Shown in pieces: positions 43,472-52,342 of a stretch of DNA of 61,627 bases. The DNA comes from Natrialba aegyptia DSM 13077 (lineage in GTDB: Archaea; Halobacteriota; Halobacteria; Halobacteriales; Natrialbaceae). The stretch spans positions 61,339-122,965 of the forward strand of contig NZ_AOIP01000040.1 of assembly GCF_000337535.1 (NCBI RefSeq), in the 5' to 3' direction. How positions within the stretch are numbered: the first letter of the stretch is position 1; every line of letters starts with the position of its first letter. A program made the translations under genes and the position numbers. The notes under the pieces were generated by a model. The model ran no database searches. It was not told the origin of the DNA and worked only from the letters and a program-made list of their open reading frames with translations.

Positions 43472-44977
43472 ATGGGTGAGCAAACGCCGCGTCTCGGACT
43501 CGGGACGTACGAAGCGGGGGAATCGTGGGATCACACCGATACGGTCGAGGCGGTCGACGAACACGCGATCGTGCGCGGTCCGATCGCCGACCGCCCGGCG
43601 ACGGGCGAGTACGACGACGAACTCTTCCACGCGACCGACCAGGGGATCACCTGGCGCTGGGACGCCGCGAGCGACGACTGGGTCTATTTCAGCGGCCAGG
43701 GGTGTGCCGAGCAACCGGTCCCTGGAACGAGTCACTTCGAGGCGGCGAATATCGTCGACGCCCGGACCGAGGAAACTCCCGTGTGGAACGTCGAAGCCCA
43801 CGGAATCGAGGGAGATGGAACAACCTACGTCGGACGGGCCGTCCACGAACTCCTCGGGACGGTCGCCCGGGCCGGCGGCGGCATCGTGTACTTCCCGCCC
43901 GGTCGATATCTTTTCGAGCGGACGCCGCTGATCGGCGACGATACGATCCTCCTCGGTGCGGGTCGCTCGACCGTCTTCGAGGGACCGCGTCCCGACGGTA
44001 CCGAGGGTCGAGCGCTCCTCTCTAACCGGGGGTACGACGCGACCGGCTACGACGGCGCGTCGAACTGGGGCGTTTGCAACGTTCGCATCGACGCCCCGGA
44101 GTCGACCGGGATCATGCCCGCTCACGCGGCAAACGTCAGAGTGGAGAATATCTACGGCGACGCGATCTACTATCACCACATCGACATCGTCTCATCCAAA
44201 AACGTCGTCGTAGACGGCTACTGGGCGACTCGCGGCGGCGAGGGCGACTCGAACGCGCCGATACAGTTCGACAGCCAACAGTCGGGAACCGGCTGGAATA
44301 GCATCTGGACCGGCAGCGACGATGAACTCGTCACCGACGACGATACGCCGTCCAGGAATTGCACTCTCACGAACTTCCAGATCGACCCGGCGAACGGCCC
44401 CGAGTACGGTATCCACCTGCACCGCGGGCCGAACGAATCGATCACGATCAAAGACGGCTATATCGCGGGGTGTCAATATACGGCAATCAGAGCCGATCCC
44501 AGCGAGGAAGTCGAAAATTTGACCATCGACGACGTTTCCTGCATCGACAACGCGAGGGGAATCACGCTGGGTCACAGCAAGCGTGGACGGCGCGACCTGA
44601 CGATCAACAACACTACGGTCAGAACCGATGACAGTGAGGTAGCTGGCGGGTCTGGGCTGTACGCAAGTGGGTTTGACGGAGCCGCGATATCGAACGTCAC
44701 CGTCGACGGTCCGTTCACGAACGCGATCATTTTCGACGACATGGTCGACCTGAAGATGAACACAGTAACTGCGACCGGGGCAGACGACCAGTCGTTCCGA
44801 TTCCGGGAAAACGTCGATGTCACACTCACAACCGCTCGCGCGGCGAACTGTGGCAGTACTGCCGTCTACGCCGGTCCCGAAAGCAGTGTCTCCTACGGCG
44901 GTGTCACGTTCGACGATGTGGGCCAGCGGGTCGAAGTCGATGCAGCTGGGGAACTTCGGGAATGGGCTACCTCGTGA
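43472..44977 (+). CDS. Right-handed parallel beta-helix protein (pectate-lyase superfamily)
   Basis: The protein is about 501 residues from the ATG at 43,472. After about 110 residues comes the pectate-lyase-3-type start: TTYVGRAVHELLGTVARAGG followed by GIVYFPPGRYLFERTPLIGDD and LLGAGRSTVFEG. Many short coils with Asn, Asp and Gly turns then run to the end (VENIYGDAIYYHHIDIVSSK, LTINNTTV). The fold binds or cleaves acidic polysaccharides, but the reaction is not evident. This start lacks a signal peptide, whereas a Tat lipoprotein signal lies directly upstream in another frame. Placement next to an ABC importer supports carbohydrate breakdown outside the cell. Confidence 0.8.
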   Translation: MGEQTPRLGLGTYEAGESWDHTDTVEAVDEHAIVRGPIADRPATGEYDDELFHATDQGITWRWDAASDDWVYFSGQGCAEQPVPGTSHFEAANIVDARTEETPVWNVEAHGIEGDGTTYVGRAVHELLGTVARAGGGIVYFPPGRYLFERTPLIGDDTILLGAGRSTVFEGPRPDGTEGRALLSNRGYDATGYDGASNWGVCNVRIDAPESTGIMPAHAANVRVENIYGDAIYYHHIDIVSSKNVVVDGYWATRGGEGDSNAPIQFDSQQSGTGWNSIWTGSDDELVTDDDTPSRNCTLTNFQIDPANGPEYGIHLHRGPNESITIKDGYIAGCQYTAIRADPSEEVENLTIDDVSCIDNARGITLGHSKRGRRDLTINNTTVRTDDSEVAGGSGLYASGFDGAAISNVTVDGPFTNAIIFDDMVDLKMNTVTATGADDQSFRFRENVDVTLTTARAANCGSTAVYAGPESSVSYGGVTFDDVGQRVEVDAAGELREWATS

Positions 44978-45904
44978 GTATCTATACCCTGTAATCAGTC
45001 ACTTTTCAGTAATCTGTCTGCTTTAGAACTTCCACTGGAAATTGTTTATCGAGTGATTTGTGCTGTTGTTGTCTGTTATGAGAATCCATGAATAGAACAA
45101 TACTCTCTCTAACACTCACCCAACTACCCGCCCACGAGTTCTGGTAGCGGCAGTGACTATCTTGAATATAAGAACCCAATTTTCGATCCCGTTCCGATGA
45201 ATATGACAAAACAGCCGGTATTAATCTGAAAGCCCAATTAATTTGCTGTATGCATCGGATACAGGGCCCTATAATCCACGGTCGATTCATTGATGCGGAA
45301 CCACAGTTGTTGGGTCTGAAACGGTCCGCCTGGACCGTTTCCCGTTGGAAACTACTTACCTATAGTGTTGTACAAATCACACAATATAAATGACCATCTT
45401 TCTTATCGAAATTAGTACTACTGGATTCTCGAGTCACCACCTTGCTGTTTATATCTGTATTTTCTGACATATACCAGTTCCAATTTGAGGCTGTTCGATC
45501 CAGAACGAGTTCACAAGGGAAAACCGTAGCCCGATCACCGACTGTGTGGTTCTGAACCGGGTGTGTCTCGAACGGTCAGAGACGTTCTCAGGGTGTTGAC
45601 GAGGACTGCATCTTGAGAGGGAGTACTGACCATCAGGCGGAACACAACAATCTTGAACAGAGAATTCATGGTGGTAATAATTCTGGACATCGGTGGCCGA
45701 GAACAATTATTCCCGGCTGCGAATCGCGTGTAACCGCGCAATCGTCCCGAAGATACTGATAGTACAGACCGTTAGATTACAACTGTATGTGTGTAAAGAA
45801 CGCGGGTTGGTATTGATGAGCGAAGCAGTGGCTGGGAACGCGTTCAGCATCATTGAACGGCCAATCCGATCACGCATCTCAGATAACGATGACGGAACTC
45901 GAGT
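44978..45904. other. Long AT-rich intergenic region
   Basis: About 930 bases without a convincing gene. A minus-strand frame at 45,535-45,741 (68 codons) has coding-like hydrophobic content but no family I recognise. A perfect palindrome lies at 45,318-45,341. The AT content is clearly higher than in flanking genes. Old insertion or decay is the likely explanation. Confidence 0.45.
45318..45341. repeat. Perfect 10-bp inverted repeat
   Basis: GAAACGGTCC pairs with GGACCGTTTC around a 4-base loop (gcct). It could be a terminator-like hairpin or an element end. No second copy was seen in the window. Confidence 0.6.
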
Positions 45905-46687
45905 TCAGTAGTGCGAGTAGCGAAGTTCGATCACGTTCGCCGCCTTCTTGACTGCTGCCACGAGTTCGTCGAACCGATCGTGGTCGTCCAGGTGATTCTT
46001 CGGTCCGGATACCGATACCGAACTGATGACCTCGTCCGATTGCCGATCCACGATCGGGGCGGCGATCGTGAGCACGCCGTGTCTTCGATCCTGATCCTCC
46101 ACGGAGTAGCCGCGTTCGCGGATGTCCTCGAGTTCTGTAACGAGTTCGTCGGCGTCCGTGATGGTGTGCTCGTTCGCACGCGGCAACCCGTGGGTGTCGA
46201 TGATCGACTCGACGCGGCTCGTCGGGTAGTGGGCCAACATCGCCTTTCCGAGGGCCGTCCAGTGCATGTGCGCGTACTCTCCGATCGGGGCGTTGTCGTG
46301 GATCGCCTCGGGCCCCTCCGACTTGTAGAGGAGAACTCGAAGGCCGTTCTCTTCGATACCGAGGTTTGCCACCTCGCCGGTTTCGGACGCGAGTTTGTCT
46401 ACTTCCGGTCGCGCGACTTCGTACAGCCGCGATCGATTCCTGTGCTCGCCGCCGTACTCCAGAAACCGGTAGCTCAACGCGTACTCGCCGTCGTCCTGGA
46501 CGACGAAGTCCTGCTTCCGTAGCGTCTGTAGGTAGATGTGAATCGTGCTTTTGGGGATCTCGAGTGCCGTCGCCAGCTCGGAGACTCCGATCGTCCCCGA
46601 TCGTCTGAGTTGTTCGAGGATGGTGAAGGCTTTCTCGACCGATCCGAGCGTGTTGTTCGCCGTCGATTCGGATGCGTTGTCGAACAT
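45905..46687 (-). CDS. IclR-family transcriptional regulator
   Basis: The 260-residue protein has an N-terminal winged helix (residues 12-75: TLGSVEKAFTILEQLRRSGT, then IGVSELATALEIPKSTIHIY). A C-terminal effector domain follows (KAMLAHYPTSRVESIIDTHG, RERGYSVEDQDRRHGVLTIA, PIVDRQSDEVISSVSVSGP). Haloarchaeal IclR proteins such as XacR control sugar breakdown. It is transcribed in the same direction as the hydroxyacid dehydrogenase gene and lies beside a carbohydrate ABC importer, so it probably controls this cluster. The ATG at 46,687 is chosen; upstream residues are Arg/Ser-rich and unlike the family. Confidence 0.92.
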   Translation of the reverse strand: MFDNASESTANNTLGSVEKAFTILEQLRRSGTIGVSELATALEIPKSTIHIYLQTLRKQDFVVQDDGEYALSYRFLEYGGEHRNRSRLYEVARPEVDKLASETGEVANLGIEENGLRVLLYKSEGPEAIHDNAPIGEYAHMHWTALGKAMLAHYPTSRVESIIDTHGLPRANEHTITDADELVTELEDIRERGYSVEDQDRRHGVLTIAAPIVDRQSDEVISSVSVSGPKNHLDDHDRFDELVAAVKKAANVIELRYSHY

Positions 46688-46805
46688 ATCTCCGTCATCG
46701 ACTCGCACGCCTTTAACGATGCCTCTCGACGAGGAGCGCGACGGTGTTTTGGGCATTCGAACCGGGACCTCGCCTTTGCCGTCAATCGTCGGCTCGCGGT
46801 GTCGA

Positions 46806-47771
46806 TCAGACGAGATTCGTGAGGGTCTCCGTGTCGCCGGTTTCGGACAGTTCCGTTACGTTTCCGGCGACGATATCGGCCAGTCGATCCCAGTGTTTCG
46901 GACTGTGACCGGCGTTGTGCGGGGTGATGATGACGTTCTCGAAGTCCCACAGCGGGTGATCCGCGGGCAGCGGTTCGGGGTCGGTCACGTCGAGTGCGGC
47001 CCCGTCGATCTGATTCGTCCGAATCGCGGATACGAGCGCGTCGGTGTCGACGATCTTCCCGCGACCGACATTGATCAGCTTCGCGTCCGGCGGCAGCGTC
47101 TCGAACTCGGCGCTTGCGAGCAATCCGCGCGTCGTCTCCGTCAGCGGCGCGGCGACGATCAGGTATTCGGTTCGCGCCAGCGCGTCGTGTACGGCCTCTC
47201 GGTCGAATCCGACGACTTCGTCCGTCGGGCCGCCCTTCTCGGGCGTGTATCGAATGCCGATCGTTTCGACGTCGAATCCGGAGAGTCGTTCGACGACGGC
47301 CGTCCCGATCGCGCCGAGGCCGACGACGGTGACCGTACTTCCCATCAGTTCGTGGCCCTGATAGTGGCGCCATTCGTGGCGATTCTGCCGCCGTCGCCCC
47401 TCCTGTAGCCGCCGCGAGAAGGTCAGTACGTATCCGACGACCTGCTCCGCGATATTCGGCGCGTGGATCCCGGAGGCGTTGGTGACGGCGACGTCCATCT
47501 CGCGCAGGGTATCGAGCGGCAGATGGTTGTAGCCCGCGGCGATGCCCGCGAACAGTTCGAGATTTTCCGCCCGCTCTAGCAGCGACTCGTTGATGTCGAC
47601 GCCGGAGACGACGGTGGCGTGTTCGATGTATTCGCGCTCTTCGGCCGGCGTCCGGGCGAGCCGTACGTCGTGATCCGGGAGTTGTTCGTCGAGCAGGTCG
47701 GCGTACTCGCGCGCTGGCAGTCCGTGCGTGTCGGAGCGTAGGACGAGAACGTCCGGTGTATCGTTGCTCAT
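46806..47771 (-). CDS. D-2-hydroxyacid dehydrogenase (NAD-dependent)
   Basis: The 321-residue protein has the nucleotide-binding motif VVGLGAIGTAVVERLSGFD and the catalytic triad: Arg in NVGRGKIVD, Glu in DPEPLPADHP and His in TPHNAGHSP. Family members reduce 2-oxoacids such as glyoxylate, hydroxypyruvate or 2-keto sugar acids. Divergent from the ABC importer across a 170-base region, and downstream-neighbour to the IclR gene, it probably processes a product of the imported carbohydrate. The NAD-binding loop carries a Tyr-Thr rather than Asp after the strand (IRYTPE), which would favour NADP; this is inference. Confidence 0.9.
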   Translation of the reverse strand: MSNDTPDVLVLRSDTHGLPAREYADLLDEQLPDHDVRLARTPAEEREYIEHATVVSGVDINESLLERAENLELFAGIAAGYNHLPLDTLREMDVAVTNASGIHAPNIAEQVVGYVLTFSRRLQEGRRRQNRHEWRHYQGHELMGSTVTVVGLGAIGTAVVERLSGFDVETIGIRYTPEKGGPTDEVVGFDREAVHDALARTEYLIVAAPLTETTRGLLASAEFETLPPDAKLINVGRGKIVDTDALVSAIRTNQIDGAALDVTDPEPLPADHPLWDFENVIITPHNAGHSPKHWDRLADIVAGNVTELSETGDTETLTNLV

Positions 47772-47911
47772 AGTAGACTCCGCCGCCGGGAGATCGAGTG
47801 TACCCCGCGACAGCGTCCTACCAAACTTGCGGTGGGGTTATTAATTCTGGCCAATCGGCACGCGCTGTGAGCGATCGGTCCGCTATAATTGATAATGATC
47901 TAATCCAAATG

Positions 47912-47917
47912 TTTATT
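47912..47917 (+). promoter_or_regulatory. TATA-box-like element for the ABC importer operon
   Basis: The sequence tttatt is centred about 27 bases before the ATG at 47,942 and supports a leaderless message for the binding protein gene. Confidence 0.45.
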
Positions 47918-47941
47918 GGAGTCGATACTGCATGTGCCTGT

Positions 47942-49327
47942 ATGGCAAGCCAGATGCCGAGACGCCAGTTTGTCGTAACTGCTGGTAGCGTCGGGGCTGC
48001 AGGCTCAGCCGGCTGCCTCAGCGATATCGTCGACAGATCGACCGGCGCGGGAAATACCAACGAGTACTGGGAGTACTTTCACTCGCAATCGGAAGTCGCC
48101 GCGGAGTTGATGGAAACGTCCGTCGAGGAGTTCCAGCGCGAGCAGGACGCGCAACTCGAGATGAACTGGTCGACCTGGGACGACATCAACGGCGGCAAGT
48201 GGAAGAACAACATCCAGAACGGCAATCGGCCGCTTCTCTACGACTCGACGAACTCGCTCACCGGGCAGTTCATCGAACCCGGCTGGGTCAAGCCCGTCAG
48301 CGAGTACAGGGACAGGCTCGACGACAGGGCGCTCGAGAACGTCGAGTGGGCGCTGGAGATGGCCCGGAGTTGCTATCGCGGATTCGACGAGGAGTTGTAC
48401 GAAATTCCGATCGGTCTCGAGGTCGGGGCACCGTTCATCGCCCGGGCGGATCACTTCGACGCGGCCGGTCTCTCGATCGAGGACGATTTTCCCCCCGAGA
48501 ATTACGAGCACCTCGTCCAGGTGGCGACGCAGCTTCAGGAGGAGGGCCCGGGCGAGTACGGGTTCCAGATCTACGGCGAGCACGGAGACGTTACCGACGA
48601 GGCGCTCGTGACGTGGACCGCCTCCAAGGGCGGGTACGACGGGATGTACCTCGACGAAGAGTGGTCGGACGTCAACTACGACAACGACATCTGGAAGGAG
48701 GCGACCGAACAGTACGTCGACCTCTACCGGGAACACGGACTTTCCTCCGAGAAGGCGGCGACGGCATCGAACGAGGGTGCCGCCCAGATGCTGATTCAGG
48801 GAGAGGTGAGTATGTACCAGGGGAGCACGAAGGGTTTCGGGCAGTTCATGAGCCGAGCGGAGGAGATGATCAGGGACGGAACCATCGTATTCGGTCCGTC
48901 CTGGGAGGGCGATGCGGGCAATCGCGGCGACTTCTTCACGCAGTGTGTCGCGCTCATGCGAAAGCCCGACGGCGTCTCGGAAGACGCTTGGCAAGAGCGC
49001 GAGGAGATGGCGATCCAGTGGATCAACAAACTGCTCTCGGCGGACTTCCAGGCGGAGGTGCCGAAGTCACTGGCGACGCTTCCGGTTCGAAGGGACGTGT
49101 GGCCGGACCTCGAAGACGACGAGGCGCTCTCCCGGAGTAATTACATCTCGACGCTCGAAACGACCGTCGAGGGAATGGAACACGGCTGGTCGAGCCACCC
49201 CAAGATGAACGCGATCCAGTACAATATCGCCGGTCCGCGGTTCCAGGAGGCTATCCGTGGGAAGATCAGCGCCGAAGAGGCTTGCACTCTGACTGCCGAA
49301 GAAATACGTAATCAGGTGGATCTCTGA
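47942..49327 (+). CDS. Carbohydrate ABC importer, substrate-binding lipoprotein
   Basis: The 461-residue precursor begins MASQMPRRQFVVTAGSVGAA and continues to Cys-25 in a lipobox (SAGC), so it is a Tat-exported, lipid-anchored protein. The body follows family-1 extracellular solute-binding proteins: SQSEVAAELMETSVEEFQRE, WTASKGGYDG, then NEGAAQMLIQGEVSMYQGST and a C-terminal KMNAIQYNIAGPRFQEAI. Such proteins bind mono- or oligosaccharides or glycerol-3-phosphate-type molecules. The ligand cannot be fixed. It leads a tight operon with two permeases and an ATPase. Regulated perhaps by the IclR protein on the other strand. Confidence 0.9.
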   Translation: MASQMPRRQFVVTAGSVGAAGSAGCLSDIVDRSTGAGNTNEYWEYFHSQSEVAAELMETSVEEFQREQDAQLEMNWSTWDDINGGKWKNNIQNGNRPLLYDSTNSLTGQFIEPGWVKPVSEYRDRLDDRALENVEWALEMARSCYRGFDEELYEIPIGLEVGAPFIARADHFDAAGLSIEDDFPPENYEHLVQVATQLQEEGPGEYGFQIYGEHGDVTDEALVTWTASKGGYDGMYLDEEWSDVNYDNDIWKEATEQYVDLYREHGLSSEKAATASNEGAAQMLIQGEVSMYQGSTKGFGQFMSRAEEMIRDGTIVFGPSWEGDAGNRGDFFTQCVALMRKPDGVSEDAWQEREEMAIQWINKLLSADFQAEVPKSLATLPVRRDVWPDLEDDEALSRSNYISTLETTVEGMEHGWSSHPKMNAIQYNIAGPRFQEAIRGKISAEEACTLTAEEIRNQVDL

Positions 49328-49328
49328 A

Positions 49329-50258
49329 ATGTCGACACGACGTCTCTTCGACATCGACGGGAGAACCGAACGCTACCGATCGGTTCTCAGAGAGAACTGG
49401 TTCACCTATCTGTTGATCATGCCGGTGTTACTGTTCCTGATCGTGCTCATGTGGCTTCCCTTCCTGCAGGGTATCTACATGAGCTTCAACGAGTGGCCCT
49501 TCGGCGGCGACCCGACGTGGATCGGGGCAGCGAATTACGAGTTCCTGTTGAACTGGGAGCCGTTCTACACGTCCCTGAAGGCGACCGCGATCTTCTCGCT
49601 GACGACGGTGTTCCAGCTGGGTGTCGCACTCGCAGCGGCGCTCGCCGTGCGGGAACTTCGCCGCGGGAAGAGCTTCGTCAGTGCGGCGTTTCTGCTCTCC
49701 TACACGATGCCGCCGCTGGTCATCGGGACCATCTGGGCGTATCTGCTCGAACCGGACTTCGGGCCCGTCTTCGGCTATCTCACCGAGTTGAACGTTCTCG
49801 GGGAGACGATCTACTGGGGGAGCAGCGGTCCCATGTCGCTCGCGGTCGTGATGTTCGTGACGACCTGGACCTTCTGGCCGTTCATGTTTCTCATCATCTC
49901 GGCCAGCCTCGAGAGCATCCCGGAAGAACTGTACGAAAGCGCCCGTATGTACGGTGCAGGCCCGGTCCAGACGTTCCTTCGCGTGACGCTCCCCCAGCTC
50001 AAAAGCGCCATCCTGGTCGCACTGAGTATCCGAATCATCTGGAACATGACGAAGATTTCGCAGGTGCTCCAGCTTACGAACGGCGGGCCGGGATACGATA
50101 CGTCCATCCTGGCGGTGTTACTGTACCAATTCGCCTACGAGCGAGGGCAGATGGGGATCTCGTATGCTATTGGGATCGTCTTGCTCGTGATGACCCTCGG
50201 CTTCGTCTTCGTGTTCATTCGCGAGTTCGAACGCGCGAGTGAGGGGGCGGGAGCATGA
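49329..50258 (+). CDS. Carbohydrate ABC importer permease, MalF-like
   Basis: This 309-residue membrane protein has six helices. The EAA coupling loop is SIPEELYESARMYGAGPVQT followed by FLRVTLPQLKSAIL. The N-terminal helix with a cytoplasmic tail (RENWFTYLLIMPVLLFLIVL) is typical of the MalF/UgpA group. It starts one base after the stop of the binding-protein gene and overlaps the next permease by four bases. With its partner it forms the membrane channel. Confidence 0.93.
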   Translation: MSTRRLFDIDGRTERYRSVLRENWFTYLLIMPVLLFLIVLMWLPFLQGIYMSFNEWPFGGDPTWIGAANYEFLLNWEPFYTSLKATAIFSLTTVFQLGVALAAALAVRELRRGKSFVSAAFLLSYTMPPLVIGTIWAYLLEPDFGPVFGYLTELNVLGETIYWGSSGPMSLAVVMFVTTWTFWPFMFLIISASLESIPEELYESARMYGAGPVQTFLRVTLPQLKSAILVALSIRIIWNMTKISQVLQLTNGGPGYDTSILAVLLYQFAYERGQMGISYAIGIVLLVMTLGFVFVFIREFERASEGAGA

Positions 50259-51088
50259 GCACGACCGGCTACGACGCGACCGGCGTGACGCTGAAAGCGA
50301 CCGCGTACGGCGTCGTCGCGTTTCTCGTGCTCGCGAACCTCGTTCCGTTTCTGTTCATCCTCTCGGTGTCGTTCATGCCGCCGAGCGAGTTCTTTACCGA
50401 TCCGCACCTCGTCCCGTACGAGCCGACGCTGGAAGCGTGGACGAGCGGGTTCGAGGAACTACGGGGCAATCTCGTCAACAGCTTCCTGATCGGTGCGGGC
50501 ACCGCGTTGCTGGCGCTAGTCATCACGATTCCCGGCGCCTACGCGTTCGCCCGGAAGGAGTTCTACGGGAAAACGGCCGGGTTCTACGCGATCATCTCGG
50601 CGATGATGTTCCCGTACATCCTCCTAGTCATCCCAATCATGGACCTGTGGACTGCACTGGGAGTGTACAACACAATCTTCGGAATGATCCTGGCGTACCA
50701 GGTGTTCGTCACCCCGTTTTCCATCTGGATTCTCCGGGATTTCTTCGAAAACCTCCCGACGGACATCGAGGAGGCCGCACAGGTGTACGGGTGTACGCAG
50801 TTCACCGCATTCGTTCGCGTTATTCTGCCGCTGGCGGCACCCGGGATCGTCGCCGTCGGGTTCCTCGCGTTTCTCACGGGATGGAACGATTTCCTCTTCG
50901 CCAATCTCTTGACCACCGGCACGGGGCCGGTTCCAGCCGTGCCGGTACTGTACGGTACCATCGGCGGCGGGTCGGGTGAACGCGTCTACTGGGGGAAGCT
51001 GATGGCCGAAACGCTCATCATCGGCACCCCACCGACGATCATCTACCTCGTCGCGCGCAACTACCTGGAAAGTGCGTTCAGCGTATGA
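50255..51088 (+). CDS. Carbohydrate ABC importer permease, MalG-like
   Basis: The 277-residue permease has six helices. The EAA loop is LPTDIEEAAQVYGCTQFTAF followed by VRVILPLAAPGIVAVG. The motif FSIWILRDFFENLP precedes it, as in MalG/UgpE. It overlaps the upstream permease by ATGA and the downstream ATPase gene by four bases, so the operon is tightly coupled. The C-terminus NYLESAFSV is short, as usual for the subgroup. Confidence 0.93.
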   Translation: MSTTGYDATGVTLKATAYGVVAFLVLANLVPFLFILSVSFMPPSEFFTDPHLVPYEPTLEAWTSGFEELRGNLVNSFLIGAGTALLALVITIPGAYAFARKEFYGKTAGFYAIISAMMFPYILLVIPIMDLWTALGVYNTIFGMILAYQVFVTPFSIWILRDFFENLPTDIEEAAQVYGCTQFTAFVRVILPLAAPGIVAVGFLAFLTGWNDFLFANLLTTGTGPVPAVPVLYGTIGGGSGERVYWGKLMAETLIIGTPPTIIYLVARNYLESAFSV

Positions 51089-52281
51089 GTCGAGAACCCA
51101 TGAAACAGACAGAAGACACCAGTTCGGATACCCGAACGGAACGATCGGGAGCATCGAGCGGGAACCAGAACGCCGTCGACGCGAGCGTCTCGGGCAACCG
51201 GATTCGTCTCGACGGCGTTCGAAAGACGTTCAACGAGGGGTCGGTCGTCGCCTGTGACGACGTGAACATCGAAATCGACGAGGGCGAGTTCGTCGTGCTC
51301 GTCGGTCCCTCCGGCTGCGGCAAGACGACGACGCTCCGGTGTATCGCCGGGCTCGAGGAGCCGGACCGGGGGTCGATCACCGTCGACGGCGAGGATATCA
51401 CCGGGTTGAAATCCAAGGACCGGAACCTCGCGTTCGTCTTCCAGAGTATCGCGCTGTTCCCGCACATGAGCGTCCGAAAGAACATCCGCTTCGGACTGGA
51501 CATGAATACCGACCTCTCGGGCGAGGAGAAGCGAGGCCGCGTCGAGGACGTCGCGGAGACGCTCGGGCTTTCCGACGCCCTCGACCGGAAGCCCTCGGAA
51601 CTGTCGGGCGGCCAACAGCAACGCGTCTCGCTCGGGCGTGCGATGGTGATGGAGCCCGCGGCGTTCCTGCTCGACGAGCCGTTCTCGGCGCTGGATGCGA
51701 ACCTCCGCGATCACATGCGCGTCGAGGTCAAAAAGATTCAGCGGGAGTTGCACACGGCGATGATCTTCGTAACCCACGATCAGGAGGAGGCGATGACGCT
51801 GGGAGACAAGATCGTCGTAATGAACAACGGATACGTCCAGCAGATCGGCACGCCCTACGAGATTTACAACGAACCAGCGAACCGCTTCGTCGCCGGATTT
51901 ATCGGCTCTCCGTCCCCCAATCTCGTCGAATGCACCGTCGAACGGACGGCCGATGGAATCGCGCTCGCGTCCGACTTCTACACGATTCCGGCCACGGAGA
52001 CGCAAGCCGAACACCTCGAGCCGTCCGTCGGAGAGACGGTCATCTACGGAATCCGCCCGGAGTACCTGGATCTCGAGACCGACCGCGGCGCGTTCGTCGC
52101 AGACCTCGATGTCGTCGAACCGCTCGGCGATCGGGACGCCGTCCACTTGTCCGCCGGTAGTACCGATCTGTCGGCGGTCACGCCACAGGGCCAAATCGCG
52201 AGGGATACCGATCGAGTTCACGTCGACATCCAGACCGAGGAGGCGTGGTTGTTCGAGGAGGACGGGACGCGAATCGTCTAA
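51085..52281 (+). CDS. Carbohydrate ABC importer ATPase, MalK/UgpC-like
   Basis: The 398-residue ATPase has an acidic N-terminal leader of about 35 residues, then Walker A GPSGCGKTTTLRCIAGLEEP, Q-loop VFQSIALFPHMSV, signature LSGGQQQRVSLGRAMV, Walker B AAFLLDEPFSALD and His in FVTHDQEEAMTL. The C-terminal TOBE-type regulatory domain (PSPNLVECTVERTADGIALA) is present, as in MalK. The long leader (GASSGNQNAVDASVSGNR) is unusual; the ATG at 51,085 forms the overlap with the permease, and an internal ATG six codons on is an alternative. Confidence 0.94.
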   Translation: MSREPMKQTEDTSSDTRTERSGASSGNQNAVDASVSGNRIRLDGVRKTFNEGSVVACDDVNIEIDEGEFVVLVGPSGCGKTTTLRCIAGLEEPDRGSITVDGEDITGLKSKDRNLAFVFQSIALFPHMSVRKNIRFGLDMNTDLSGEEKRGRVEDVAETLGLSDALDRKPSELSGGQQQRVSLGRAMVMEPAAFLLDEPFSALDANLRDHMRVEVKKIQRELHTAMIFVTHDQEEAMTLGDKIVVMNNGYVQQIGTPYEIYNEPANRFVAGFIGSPSPNLVECTVERTADGIALASDFYTIPATETQAEHLEPSVGETVIYGIRPEYLDLETDRGAFVADLDVVEPLGDRDAVHLSAGSTDLSAVTPQGQIARDTDRVHVDIQTEEAWLFEEDGTRIV

Positions 52282-52342
52282 CGCCTTCTCCGCAAACTCA
52301 CCACCATTTAGAAACCAGACCACGAATACCGATCCGATTACG

